Shown in pieces: positions 51,476 through 59,921 of a DNA stretch of 64,000 bases. Origin of the DNA: Sharpea porci. GTDB lineage: Bacteria; Bacillota_I; Bacilli_A; Erysipelotrichales; Coprobacillaceae. A program made the position numbers and the translations under genes. The stretch covers positions 24,001 to 88,000 of the forward strand of contig NZ_VUNM01000005.1 of assembly GCF_009695655.1 (NCBI RefSeq), written 5' to 3'. The notes under the pieces are model-generated. The model saw nothing but the letters and a program-made list of their open reading frames with translations, did not search any database and had not been told where the DNA came from. Position 1 is the stretch's first letter, and every line of letters starts with the position of its first letter.

Positions 51476-53392
51476 CTATTCCATAATGCGGATGGCATGA
51501 TAAGCTTCATGGACCGCTGTTAATATTTTTCTTGGTGCAACTGCATCACCGATGATGGCAACATCTTCATATTTCTCTTCAAGAAGATCTTCAAGTTCAT
51601 TATTTGGTTTAAAGCCAACCGCATTAAGAACGGTATCACATTCTAGTGTGATTGTCTGACCATCTCTTTCAAATGTCACACTTGTAGGTGTGATATTTGT
51701 GACTTTCGCATTTGTTTCTTTTTTAACACCGCGATCTTTGATCATCTTTCTTAAGTGCTGGTCATTATTTAAACAATGATTAGCTGTATATAGAATATCT
51801 GGACACATTTCTACCAAAGTCACATCGCCACCCTTACCAGCAATATCACATGCTGCTTCACTGCCAGCTAAACCAGCACCAATGACAACAACTTTCTTAC
51901 CAACTGTTGCCTGATGTGTCAAATAGTCACTAGCAAGTGTTGTTGTTTCAATACCAGGAATAGGTGGCTTAGCAGGTGTTGATCCAGTGGCAAGAATAAC
52001 TTTATCATAGCCACTTGGAATATGATCTTTTGAAATAGGTGTAGAAAGATGCACATTGACATCAAGTTTTTGACACTGGATTTTTAAGTAGTCGATAAGC
52101 TTAAGAACATCTGCCTTGAAATCAGGTCCACCAGCAGCCCATAAAGTGCCACCTAGCTTATCTTCTTTTTCATAAAGATCAACATCAAAGCCGCGGCGTC
52201 TCGCTGTGATAGCAGCCATCATACCACCAGGGCCACCACCAATGACAAGCACTTTACGCTTTGTGCCATCTGGTTTTGGCAAGGCATAAGCCTTTTCAGC
52301 ATAACATAATGGATTGACAGCACAATAATAATGCTTGCCACTAAAGCCAGATAATAAGCATTCATTGCAGCCCACACATGGTGCAATATCTTCAGGATGT
52401 CCAGCTTTGACTTTCTTAGGCCAATATGGATCAGCAAGCATCTGATGCGCTAAGCCAACATAATCCAAAATACCATCTTCAATAGCCTTCTTCGCCACTT
52501 CCGGATCTTTTAAATTACCATCACCAAGTACAGGAACACTAACGACATCTTTAATAGCCTTCTGGACATCAAGCTTGAAGCCTGGCTTACTATATACCGT
52601 TGTAATAGCCTGGAACCATTCTTCATAGCAGCCCGTATCAACATGAAGGGCATCAACACCAGCTTTTTCAAGAATTTTGGCCATTTCAATACCTTCATCG
52701 ATTGTTCTAAAGCCTTCAACTCTCTGATGAGGTGTAAATTTTACAAGCAGTGGCATATTGGCAGGAATATTCTTTCTAATCGCATCAATACATTCTAATG
52801 TGAAACGCATTCTATTTTCCAATGATCCACCATATTCATCCGTTCTATTATTCCATTGAACTGAATGGAACTGATCTAATAAATATCCACCATATGCATG
52901 TAATTCAACACAATCAGCTCCAGCATTAACAGCTAGTGAGGCACTATAGCCAATCTTTTCAACTAAGTAATGAATATCATCTTTAGAGAATGGCTTGCAG
53001 ATTAAATTTGGAAACCAGAAAGCAGGTACGCTGCCAGCACTATAAGGTGGTGTAAAAGGATCAGTAAACTGCTGTCTGCCTAGTCCTGGAGAGAGCTGTA
53101 CACATACCTTTGCCCCATAGGCATGACATCTCTCAATAAGCATATTGAGTCGTTCCACATGATGGAAATCAGATAGCTCAGTACATGGTCTTGGTTCAAA
53201 CTTCGTAGAAACAACATTTGCCCCGGTGATAATAAGACCAGCACCACCTTTTGCACGTTCTTCAAAATAATCGATACCCTCATTACAATAGGCACCATCA
53301 GCCTCTCCTGTCGTTCCCATTGGTGACATGAAGATTCTGTTTTTTAATTTCATCTTACCAATATAGGTTTTGTCAAATAAACCTCTTGCCAT
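51476..53392 (-). CDS. NADH:flavin oxidoreductase, 2,4-dienoyl-CoA reductase/BaiCD type
   Basis: A 638-residue three-part flavoenzyme: FMN-binding TIM barrel (MKLKNRIFMSPMGTTGEADG; HAYGGYLLDQFHSVQWNNRT), a [4Fe-4S] segment (CVGCNECLLSGFSGKHYYC), and C-terminal FAD/NAD domains (VLVIGGGPGGMMAAITARRR; KVVVIGAGLAGSEAACDIAG). The architecture matches 2,4-dienoyl-CoA reductase, enoate reductase and the bile acid enzymes BaiCD/BaiH, which reduce an activated C=C. The divergent TetR gene and operator suggest induction by its substrate. Bile acid or steroid chemistry is possible but not shown by sequence; no other bai genes are seen here. Confidence 0.93.
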   Translation of the reverse strand: MARGLFDKTYIGKMKLKNRIFMSPMGTTGEADGAYCNEGIDYFEERAKGGAGLIITGANVVSTKFEPRPCTELSDFHHVERLNMLIERCHAYGAKVCVQLSPGLGRQQFTDPFTPPYSAGSVPAFWFPNLICKPFSKDDIHYLVEKIGYSASLAVNAGADCVELHAYGGYLLDQFHSVQWNNRTDEYGGSLENRMRFTLECIDAIRKNIPANMPLLVKFTPHQRVEGFRTIDEGIEMAKILEKAGVDALHVDTGCYEEWFQAITTVYSKPGFKLDVQKAIKDVVSVPVLGDGNLKDPEVAKKAIEDGILDYVGLAHQMLADPYWPKKVKAGHPEDIAPCVGCNECLLSGFSGKHYYCAVNPLCYAEKAYALPKPDGTKRKVLVIGGGPGGMMAAITARRRGFDVDLYEKEDKLGGTLWAAGGPDFKADVLKLIDYLKIQCQKLDVNVHLSTPISKDHIPSGYDKVILATGSTPAKPPIPGIETTTLASDYLTHQATVGKKVVVIGAGLAGSEAACDIAGKGGDVTLVEMCPDILYTANHCLNNDQHLRKMIKDRGVKKETNAKVTNITPTSVTFERDGQTITLECDTVLNAVGFKPNNELEDLLEEKYEDVAIIGDAVAPRKILTAVHEAYHAIRIME

Positions 53393-53427
53393 AACGCTTC
53401 CTCCTTTATACCTTGGTAATATTTTAC

Positions 53428-53468
53428 TTTACTCAAGTAAATTATAGACCATTACGCACTGATGTCAA
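53428..53468 (-). promoter_or_regulatory. Promoter and operator of the OYE/SDR cluster
   Basis: Minus strand TTGACA (53463-53468) and TATAAT (53441-53446), 16 apart: both boxes consensus. TTTACTTGAGTAAA (53428-53441), a 14-base palindrome, touches the -10 box and covers the start site, ideal for repression by the divergent TetR protein. Confidence 0.75.
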
Positions 53469-53550
53469 TATATTCACATGAAGATAGTGATTTTTTTAAC
53501 AAATCTTCTTCATTCATTTGTGTTATAGTATGAGTAAGGAGTTTTAAACT

Positions 53551-54135
53551 ATGAAAATCACAGCAGAAGAAATCAAACAAAAAGCTATCGCGCTCTTTTT
53601 AGATAAAGGCTACAACAATGTCACTATTCAGGATATCTGTGACGAGCTGCATATTACAAAGCCTACCTTATATAAATATGTCAATGCCAAAGAAGAACTG
53701 ATTTTAGATCTCTATGACCAGACGATTGATCAGCTTGTCAAAGATACTTATAAGCTCGTTGATAGCGATAGTCATCTTGAACAACTACTTATCATTTTCT
53801 CCACCCTCATCAAAGAAACGAAGAAATATGGTTATGATCTATTTAGCCAAATGTTTATTGCGAACTTAAAAGAAAATAAAAGAAGCTTTGAAATGCGTGA
53901 AAGTCTAACTAAGCTATGCATGATCATTATTAAGAAAGCCCAGACAAATGGGGAAATCCATAATCAATCACCTTGTGAAACGCTCTACAAGGCTTTAGCG
54001 CATTGTTTTACAGGTTATGAAGTGATGTGGTGTATTAATAAGCAGTCTAGCTTTGATGAGGCTTTTTATTTAAGCATGAATGCCCTTCTTGATGTTGATG
54101 GACAATATCAAGAGTTATATAAACAGTTTCTTTAA
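53551..54135 (+). CDS. TetR/AcrR family transcriptional regulator
   Basis: A 194-residue TetR protein: KITAEEIKQKAIALFLDKGY at the start and VTIQDICDELHITKPTLYKY as the recognition helix-turn-helix; the C-terminal ligand domain is helical. AAGGAG precedes the ATG. It is divergent from the OYE/SDR operon and most likely represses it by binding the palindrome at 53428-53441. Ligand unknown; a planar hydrophobic substrate of the reductase would fit. Confidence 0.93.
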   Translation: MKITAEEIKQKAIALFLDKGYNNVTIQDICDELHITKPTLYKYVNAKEELILDLYDQTIDQLVKDTYKLVDSDSHLEQLLIIFSTLIKETKKYGYDLFSQMFIANLKENKRSFEMRESLTKLCMIIIKKAQTNGEIHNQSPCETLYKALAHCFTGYEVMWCINKQSSFDEAFYLSMNALLDVDGQYQELYKQFL

Positions 54136-54158
54136 ATCATGGTTCGCCATGATTTTTT
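54134..54158 (+). terminator. Terminator after the TetR gene
   Basis: AAATCATGG-TTCG-CCATGATTT with the stable TTCG loop, followed by TTTCTTT; it begins at the stop codon. Confidence 0.9.
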
Positions 54159-54166
54159 CTTTAGGC

Positions 54167-54198
54167 AAAAAAAGAACGTATTCATACGAATACGTTCT
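54167..54198 (-). terminator. Terminator after the PFOR gene
   Basis: AGAACGTATTC-GTAT-GAATACGTTCT on the minus strand, then a run of T. Confidence 0.9.
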
Positions 54199-54205
54199 CA
54201 ATATA

Positions 54206-57200
54206 TTATTCAGCAGCTGCTGGATCGAGAGCCATAGCTTCTGCTCTTGCTCTACGACGTTTAGCATCAAGAAGACATTTTTCCATTAATGCATCAGCAT
54301 GTTCTGGATTAACCTTATATAACTGAGCGAATCTGTTTTCAGTTAATAAGAAGTCTTTGAACTTACTGAAGTCTGGAGCCTTAGAGTCGATTGTCAATGG
54401 ATCCTTGCCTTCTTCAGCAAGTCTTGGATCATATCTTAACAAGTTGAAGTAGCCACATTCAACAGCAAGTTTTTCCTGTCTATCACTATTAGCTAAGCCA
54501 CCCTTGATGTGCTGTTCTGTACATGGAGAGTAAGCGATAATGAGTGAAGGACCATCATAGCTTTCAGCTTCCTTGAAGGCCTTGATTGCCTGCATTGGGT
54601 TAGCTGCTAAGGAAATCTGAGCAACATAGACATGGCCATATGCCATAGCAATCTGAGCTAAGTCCTTCTTTGCAACTTTCTTACCTGAAGCAGTGAACTT
54701 AGCGATAGATGCAGCCTGTGATGACTTAGAAGACTGACCACCAGTATTTGAATACATTTCTGTATCAAGTACTAAGACATTGACATTCTGGTCATTAGCT
54801 AGAACATGGTCTAATCCGCCATAACCGATATCATAAGCCCAGCCGTCACCACCGATAATCCACTGGCTCTTAGTGACTAAGTCAGCTTTCATATCAAGTA
54901 ATTTCTTCAAGCCTTCTACCTGAGTCTTTTCTAATGCTGCAACAACATCATCATAAAGTTCAGCTTCTTTTTCACGCTGACCCTTAACAGCTTCATACTT
55001 TTCAAGTACTTCTTTGACATCTGCTTCAGCATCATTCTTGTTTGCTTCAATAGTTTCAAGAATATATTTAGCTTTATAGTTTTCAGCTAATTTCATACCG
55101 AAACCATATTCAGCATTATCTTCGAATAATGAGTTAGCCCAAGCTGGACCAAAGCCCTTCTTGTCTGTTGTCATTGGAGTTGATGGACATGAACCACAAT
55201 AGATTGAAGAACATCCAGTAGCGTTCGCAATTCTCATATCCTGACCGAATAACTGAGAAGCTAAACGATAATATGGAGCTTCACCACAGCCGGCACATGC
55301 ACCACTTGCTTCAAAGTAAGGTTTTCTGAAGCCTACACCCTTAATAGTGTTAGCCATTGGACCTTTGAATAAGTCACTTCTGTATTCAGCATTTTCATAC
55401 ATCCAGTAAGCTAAATCACCATGTGATAATTCTTCCTTAACAGGAACCATAGTTAAGGCCTTTTCACCCTTCTTGCCTGGACATACCTGAGCACATAATG
55501 TACAGCCTACACAGTTATCAGGAGAAACCTGAATTCTGAATGATAAGCCATCTGCGCCCTTAACACCCATTGGTTTTAAGACATCATTGCTGATATCTTC
55601 AGGTGCGTTCTTGATTTCATCTTCACTTAATAAGAAGGCACGGATTGTCGCATGAGGACATACCATGACACACTGTGTACACTGGATACAGTTATCTTTA
55701 TTCCATCTTGGAACACTAACCGCAATACCACGACGTTCTTTTAATGCCATACCATTCTTCATTGTACCATCTAACTTATCTAAGAAAGCACTTGTAGGTA
55801 AGTCATCACCAGTTAAGCCATCAATTGGTGTTACATAGTTGTCGAAGTAGTCATCACCTGTTGGTGCATGCATTGCATTGACTTCAAGATTAGCCCATGC
55901 AGGATCAACTTCTACTTCAACCATCTTATCCTTACCTGCATCAATAGCCTGGTAGTTGCTTTCAACGATTGCATCACCCTTAGAACCATAAGACTTCTTA
56001 GCAGCTTCTTTCATTAAGCGAATAGCTTCATCAAGAGGTAAGATGTTCTGGTTCAAAGCAAAGAATGCTGACTGAAGAATTGTATTTGTATGTCTACCCA
56101 TATGGCATTCTTCAGCTAACTTTGTTGCATCGATAATATAGAGTTTCGCATGTTTTTCTGCTAACTGTTTCTTAACTCTATTTGGTAAGTAGTTAGCTAC
56201 TTCGTCCTTAGAGAATGATGTATTCAATAAGAATGTACCACCCTCTTTTAAGTTACGTAACATATCATATTTGAAGACATAGTTATCAACCGAACATGAG
56301 ATAAAGTCAGCACGGTTAATATAATATGTTGAACGAATTGGTGTAGGACCAAATCTTAAGTTAGAACGTGTAGCACCACCTGATTTCTTAGAGTCATAAG
56401 CAAAATATGCCTGACAATATAAATCAGTATTATCACCAATGATCTTGATTGATGACTTGTTGGCAGAAACAGTACCATCACTACCTAAACCATAGAATAA
56501 GCACTGTGTAGCATCAGTCTTAACTTTGAATGAGCTATCGACTGGTAATGATAAATGAGTCACATCATCAACAATACCAATTGTGAATGGATGCTGTGGC
56601 TGATCCTTAGCTAAGTTATCAAATACAGCCTTACAATCCTTAGCTGTTGTATCCTTAGAACCTAAGCCATAACGACCACCAATAATTTCAATATTCTTAT
56701 CTTTTAATACTTCTACGACATCCAAGTATAATGGTTCACCAGTAGAACCCATTTCCTTAGTACGATCAAGTACAGCAATCTTCTTAACTGATGCTGGTAA
56801 GACGTCAAGTAAGTATTTAGCAGAGAATGGACGGTATAAGTGAACCTTAATTAAACCAACCTTTTCTCCCTGTTCATTTAATGTATCAACAACTTCTTCA
56901 ATTGTCTGAGTGACTGAACCCATGGCAATAATGATTCTGTCAGCTTCTGGATCACCATAGTAAACAAATGGTGCATAATGACGTCCAGTGATTTCAGAAA
57001 TCTTCTTCATGTAATCAGCTGTGATATCAGCAATATCTTCATAATGTTTATTCTGTGCTTCACGGCTCTGGAAATAAACGTCATCATTTGTAGCTGAACC
57101 ACGTGTTACAGGATTAAGATGTGGGTTAAGCTGTCTATTCTTGAATGCCTTTAATGCATCCCAGTCTAAGAGACTGCCCAATGTCTCATAATCCATAACT

Positions 57201-57751
57201 TCAACTTTCTGAATTTCATGTGATGTTCTGAAACCATCAAAGAAGTGCATAACTGGAACTGAAGCCTTAATAGCAACTAAGTGAGCAATACCACCTAAGT
57301 CCATAACTTCCTGAACTGAGTGAGAACATAACATTACGATACCTGTCTGACGACAAGCATAAACATCCTGATGATCACCAAAGATGTTTAATGATGATGT
57401 AGCTAAAGCACGTGCAGCTACATGGAATACACCTGGTAATAATTCACCTTGAATTTTATATAGGTTAGGAATCATTAACAGTAAACCTTGAGATGCAGTA
57501 AATGTTGTTGCAAGAGCACCACCCTGAAGTGCACCATGAACAGCACCTGCAGCACCAGCTTCTGACTGCATTTCAATGACATTGACTGATGAGCCAAAGA
57601 TGTTCTTCTGACCTTTTGAAGCCCATTCTTCAGCATGTTCTGCCATTGGAGAAGATGGTGTAATTGGATAGATTGCAGCAACTTCACTAAATGCATAAGC
57701 AACGTGAGCGGCAGCTGTATTACCATCCATTGATAAATATTTTTTTGCCAT
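54206..57751 (-). CDS. nifJ: Pyruvate:ferredoxin (flavodoxin) oxidoreductase
   Basis: A single-chain 1181-residue PFOR that cleaves pyruvate to acetyl-CoA and CO2 while reducing ferredoxin or flavodoxin. Domain order is normal: pyruvate/TPP domain (AYAFSEVAAIYPITPSSPMA), CoA and gamma domains (residues about 260-640), ferredoxin domain with two [4Fe-4S] motifs (CIQCTQCVMVCP; CVGCTLCAQVCPG, near 690-750) and the TPP-binding domain with CAGCGEAPYYRL and GDGWAYDIGYGG. A central enzyme of anaerobic energy metabolism. A promoter and palindrome lie upstream. Confidence 0.98.
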   Translation of the reverse strand: MAKKYLSMDGNTAAAHVAYAFSEVAAIYPITPSSPMAEHAEEWASKGQKNIFGSSVNVIEMQSEAGAAGAVHGALQGGALATTFTASQGLLLMIPNLYKIQGELLPGVFHVAARALATSSLNIFGDHQDVYACRQTGIVMLCSHSVQEVMDLGGIAHLVAIKASVPVMHFFDGFRTSHEIQKVEVMDYETLGSLLDWDALKAFKNRQLNPHLNPVTRGSATNDDVYFQSREAQNKHYEDIADITADYMKKISEITGRHYAPFVYYGDPEADRIIIAMGSVTQTIEEVVDTLNEQGEKVGLIKVHLYRPFSAKYLLDVLPASVKKIAVLDRTKEMGSTGEPLYLDVVEVLKDKNIEIIGGRYGLGSKDTTAKDCKAVFDNLAKDQPQHPFTIGIVDDVTHLSLPVDSSFKVKTDATQCLFYGLGSDGTVSANKSSIKIIGDNTDLYCQAYFAYDSKKSGGATRSNLRFGPTPIRSTYYINRADFISCSVDNYVFKYDMLRNLKEGGTFLLNTSFSKDEVANYLPNRVKKQLAEKHAKLYIIDATKLAEECHMGRHTNTILQSAFFALNQNILPLDEAIRLMKEAAKKSYGSKGDAIVESNYQAIDAGKDKMVEVEVDPAWANLEVNAMHAPTGDDYFDNYVTPIDGLTGDDLPTSAFLDKLDGTMKNGMALKERRGIAVSVPRWNKDNCIQCTQCVMVCPHATIRAFLLSEDEIKNAPEDISNDVLKPMGVKGADGLSFRIQVSPDNCVGCTLCAQVCPGKKGEKALTMVPVKEELSHGDLAYWMYENAEYRSDLFKGPMANTIKGVGFRKPYFEASGACAGCGEAPYYRLASQLFGQDMRIANATGCSSIYCGSCPSTPMTTDKKGFGPAWANSLFEDNAEYGFGMKLAENYKAKYILETIEANKNDAEADVKEVLEKYEAVKGQREKEAELYDDVVAALEKTQVEGLKKLLDMKADLVTKSQWIIGGDGWAYDIGYGGLDHVLANDQNVNVLVLDTEMYSNTGGQSSKSSQAASIAKFTASGKKVAKKDLAQIAMAYGHVYVAQISLAANPMQAIKAFKEAESYDGPSLIIAYSPCTEQHIKGGLANSDRQEKLAVECGYFNLLRYDPRLAEEGKDPLTIDSKAPDFSKFKDFLLTENRFAQLYKVNPEHADALMEKCLLDAKRRRARAEAMALDPAAAE

Positions 57752-57773
57752 ATTATATAACCTCCTACGAGAT

Positions 57774-57822
57774 ATTATACCCCTAATAAAAACCCTTTTT
57801 CAAGCCTTATTCTAACCGGTTA
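57774..57822 (-). promoter_or_regulatory. nifJ: PFOR promoter with upstream TAACCGGTTA palindrome
   Basis: TTGAAA (57798-57803) and TATAAT (57774-57779) on the minus strand, 18 bases apart. TAACCGGTTA (57813-57822) is a perfect palindrome just upstream of the -35; the wider TTGTAACCGGTTAGAA loosely resembles a Rex-type redox site but is two bases short of it. Confidence 0.55.
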
Positions 57823-57993
57823 CAACCTTGAAATATCAAACTTTACGCAATTTATTTCCCTAACTTTTTAAAGCCTTTACAAATTTCTCGCTATTCATCT
57901 TCTAAAATTCATCTACAACTAAAAGTCTTCTACACATCTACGATATTTAATGATATGATGTTTTTGCGAAAAATGTCTATAAGGAGCTAGAGA

Positions 57994-59223
57994 ATGAACA
58001 AAAGAAATTGTATTATTGGTCAATCCGGTGGTCCTACTGTTGCCATCAATGCCTCACTTGCTGGAATTATCCAACAAGCAAAGAAGGATGGTTATGACCA
58101 TATCTATGGTATGATCAACGGCATTAAAGGATTATTGGAAAATACTTATATGGATTTAGAAGAAGCCGTCAAGAATGATGATGATCTTCATGATTTGAAA
58201 ACTTCACCAGCCATGTATCTTGGTAGCTGTCGCTATAAATTGCCTGATCAAAGTGACGATCCTGTATTTGAACAGCTTTTCCATAAATTTGAAGAACTAC
58301 AAATTACAGATTTCTTCTATATTGGGGGAAATGATTCAATGGATACTGTGGCAAAGCTTTCAGAGTATGCCAAGATTATGAATTCAGACATTCACTTTAT
58401 TGGTATTCCTAAGACGATTGATAATGATCTCATGGGTACTGATCATACGCCTGGCTATGGCTCAGCCGCTAAATATGTAGCTAGCAGCATGCTTGAAATT
58501 GCCTATGACAGTTCCATTTATAAATTAAAAAGTATTACTATTGTTGAAATCATGGGCCGTAATGCTGGTTGGCTGACAGCTGCTAGTGCTTTGGCACGTA
58601 CTGCCTATTCTGATGCCCCTGATTTGATTTACTTGCCTGAAGTACCTTTTGATCAAGAACAATTCCTTGATGATATTGCGAAAGTCTTTGAAAAAAAGCG
58701 TTCGGTTATTATTGCCGTGAGTGAAGGCATTAAAAACAAAGATGGCGACTATCTTGACCAAGATAGCCGCTATGTGAAGAAAGATGCCTTTGGTCATATT
58801 CTGCATTCCGGGACAGGTAAAGTGCTTGAGACCATTTGTTTTAAACGCTTTAAATGTAAAGTCCGTTCTATCGAACTCAATGTCTTACAACGCTGTGCTA
58901 TGCATATTGCCTCAGAAACTGATATTGAAGAAAGTTTCATGATTGGCAGTAAAGCTGTTCACTATGCAAAAGATCATAGTGGTGTGATGGTAGTCATTAA
59001 GCGCTTATCAAATGATCCCTATCAGTCAGAAGCAGCCGTTGCTGATGTCAGCCAAATCGCTAATCTCGAACACAAAATTCCAGTGAACTGGATCAACGAT
59101 GCTCACAACGATATCACGAAAGAACTTTATGATTATATATATCCACTTATTCAAGGAGAAGTGAATGTTCGTTATCATAATGGCATTCCTTCCTACATCA
59201 ATATCCGTCACTTGGAGAAATAG
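57994..59223 (+). CDS. pfp: Phosphofructokinase, PPi-dependent type
   Basis: A 409-residue PFK-A family protein. Motifs: GQSGGPTVAINASLAG at the start, YIGGNDSMDT and GIPKTIDNDLMGTDHTPGYG. The Asp after GGN and the Lys in PKTIDND (instead of Gly/Gly in ATP enzymes) mark pyrophosphate as phosphate donor. EIMGRNAGWL is the hexose-binding motif. It catalyses reversible fructose 6-phosphate phosphorylation in glycolysis. The gene is divergent from PFOR, has an AAGGAG site and is followed by a strong terminator. Confidence 0.93.
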   Translation: MNKRNCIIGQSGGPTVAINASLAGIIQQAKKDGYDHIYGMINGIKGLLENTYMDLEEAVKNDDDLHDLKTSPAMYLGSCRYKLPDQSDDPVFEQLFHKFEELQITDFFYIGGNDSMDTVAKLSEYAKIMNSDIHFIGIPKTIDNDLMGTDHTPGYGSAAKYVASSMLEIAYDSSIYKLKSITIVEIMGRNAGWLTAASALARTAYSDAPDLIYLPEVPFDQEQFLDDIAKVFEKKRSVIIAVSEGIKNKDGDYLDQDSRYVKKDAFGHILHSGTGKVLETICFKRFKCKVRSIELNVLQRCAMHIASETDIEESFMIGSKAVHYAKDHSGVMVVIKRLSNDPYQSEAAVADVSQIANLEHKIPVNWINDAHNDITKELYDYIYPLIQGEVNVRYHNGIPSYINIRHLEK

Positions 59224-59249
59224 AAAACACCAGCAATGCTGGTGTTTTC
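59223..59249. terminator. Bidirectional terminator after the PFK gene
   Basis: GAAAACACCAGC-AAT-GCTGGTGTTTTC, a perfect stem; it begins at the stop and also ends the convergent SanA-like gene. Confidence 0.93.
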
Positions 59250-59864
59250 TTATATATGGATTTTTGTGAAGTGCTGAACAATCTTATAGCACTTATAAAG
59301 AATATATTCAATTGTCTCATTCTTGAGAAATTCAACACGTTTCTTCGTTGTTTTATACATTGATGTCTTTGTTGGAGAGGAGTAGGCATCAATGCCTACA
59401 TCCTTCGCCATCAACATGGCACGACGCATATGTAAAGCATCTGATACAACAAGAGCTGTTTTCAAATTATTCTGATTCATGAGTTTCTTGGCATAGATAA
59501 GATTTTCTAATGTTGTTTTAGAGCTTTCTTCAATGAGAATATCTTTTTCTTTGACACCTTTACTTAAGGCATACTGTTTAGCCACTTCACTATCGCTATA
59601 TTTCTGTCCTGCGACTTTACCACCGGTAAGAATGAGTTTAGAAACATCTTTGTTATTATAAAGATCAACGGCATGATTGATACGTTCACGATAAACGGCA
59701 TTCACGCGATTATAGGCCACACTTGCGCCTAATACAATGGCGACATCAGCCTGACGTGTTTCATCACGATAGCTATAGAAATAGATACTTGCCCCATTAC
59801 CTACGACATAGACACTAAGTACAAGAATCATCACTAGAAGTATCTTGCCTATTTTCTTCAGCAC
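59250..59864 (-). CDS. SanA/YdcF-like (DUF218) membrane-anchored protein
   Basis: About 204 residues. An N-terminal membrane helix (KIGKILLVMILVLSVYVVG) is followed by the extracellular DUF218 domain: ADVAIVLGASVAYNRVNAVY, KLILTGGKVAGQKYSDSEVA, SSKTTLENLIYAK and ALVVSDALHMRRAM. SanA-type proteins influence cell envelope permeability and resistance to large antibiotics. GTG 59862-59864 (VLKKIGK) lies behind GGGGTGAGAAT and is the likely start; an ATG ten codons earlier has no ribosome site. Confidence 0.85.
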   Translation of the reverse strand: MLKKIGKILLVMILVLSVYVVGNGASIYFYSYRDETRQADVAIVLGASVAYNRVNAVYRERINHAVDLYNNKDVSKLILTGGKVAGQKYSDSEVAKQYALSKGVKEKDILIEESSKTTLENLIYAKKLMNQNNLKTALVVSDALHMRRAMLMAKDVGIDAYSSPTKTSMYKTTKKRVEFLKNETIEYILYKCYKIVQHFTKIHI

Positions 59865-59921
59865 ATTCTCACCCCCCTCAAATGATATTATCATACACTT
59901 TTTTTGAAAAAAAGCACGAAT

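Noticed and set aside
50705-53392. Calling the cluster a bile acid 7-dehydroxylation (bai) operon
   Set aside because: Only a BaiCD-like reductase and an SDR are present; baiB, baiE, baiF, baiG and baiH partners are missing, so the specific claim is not supported.
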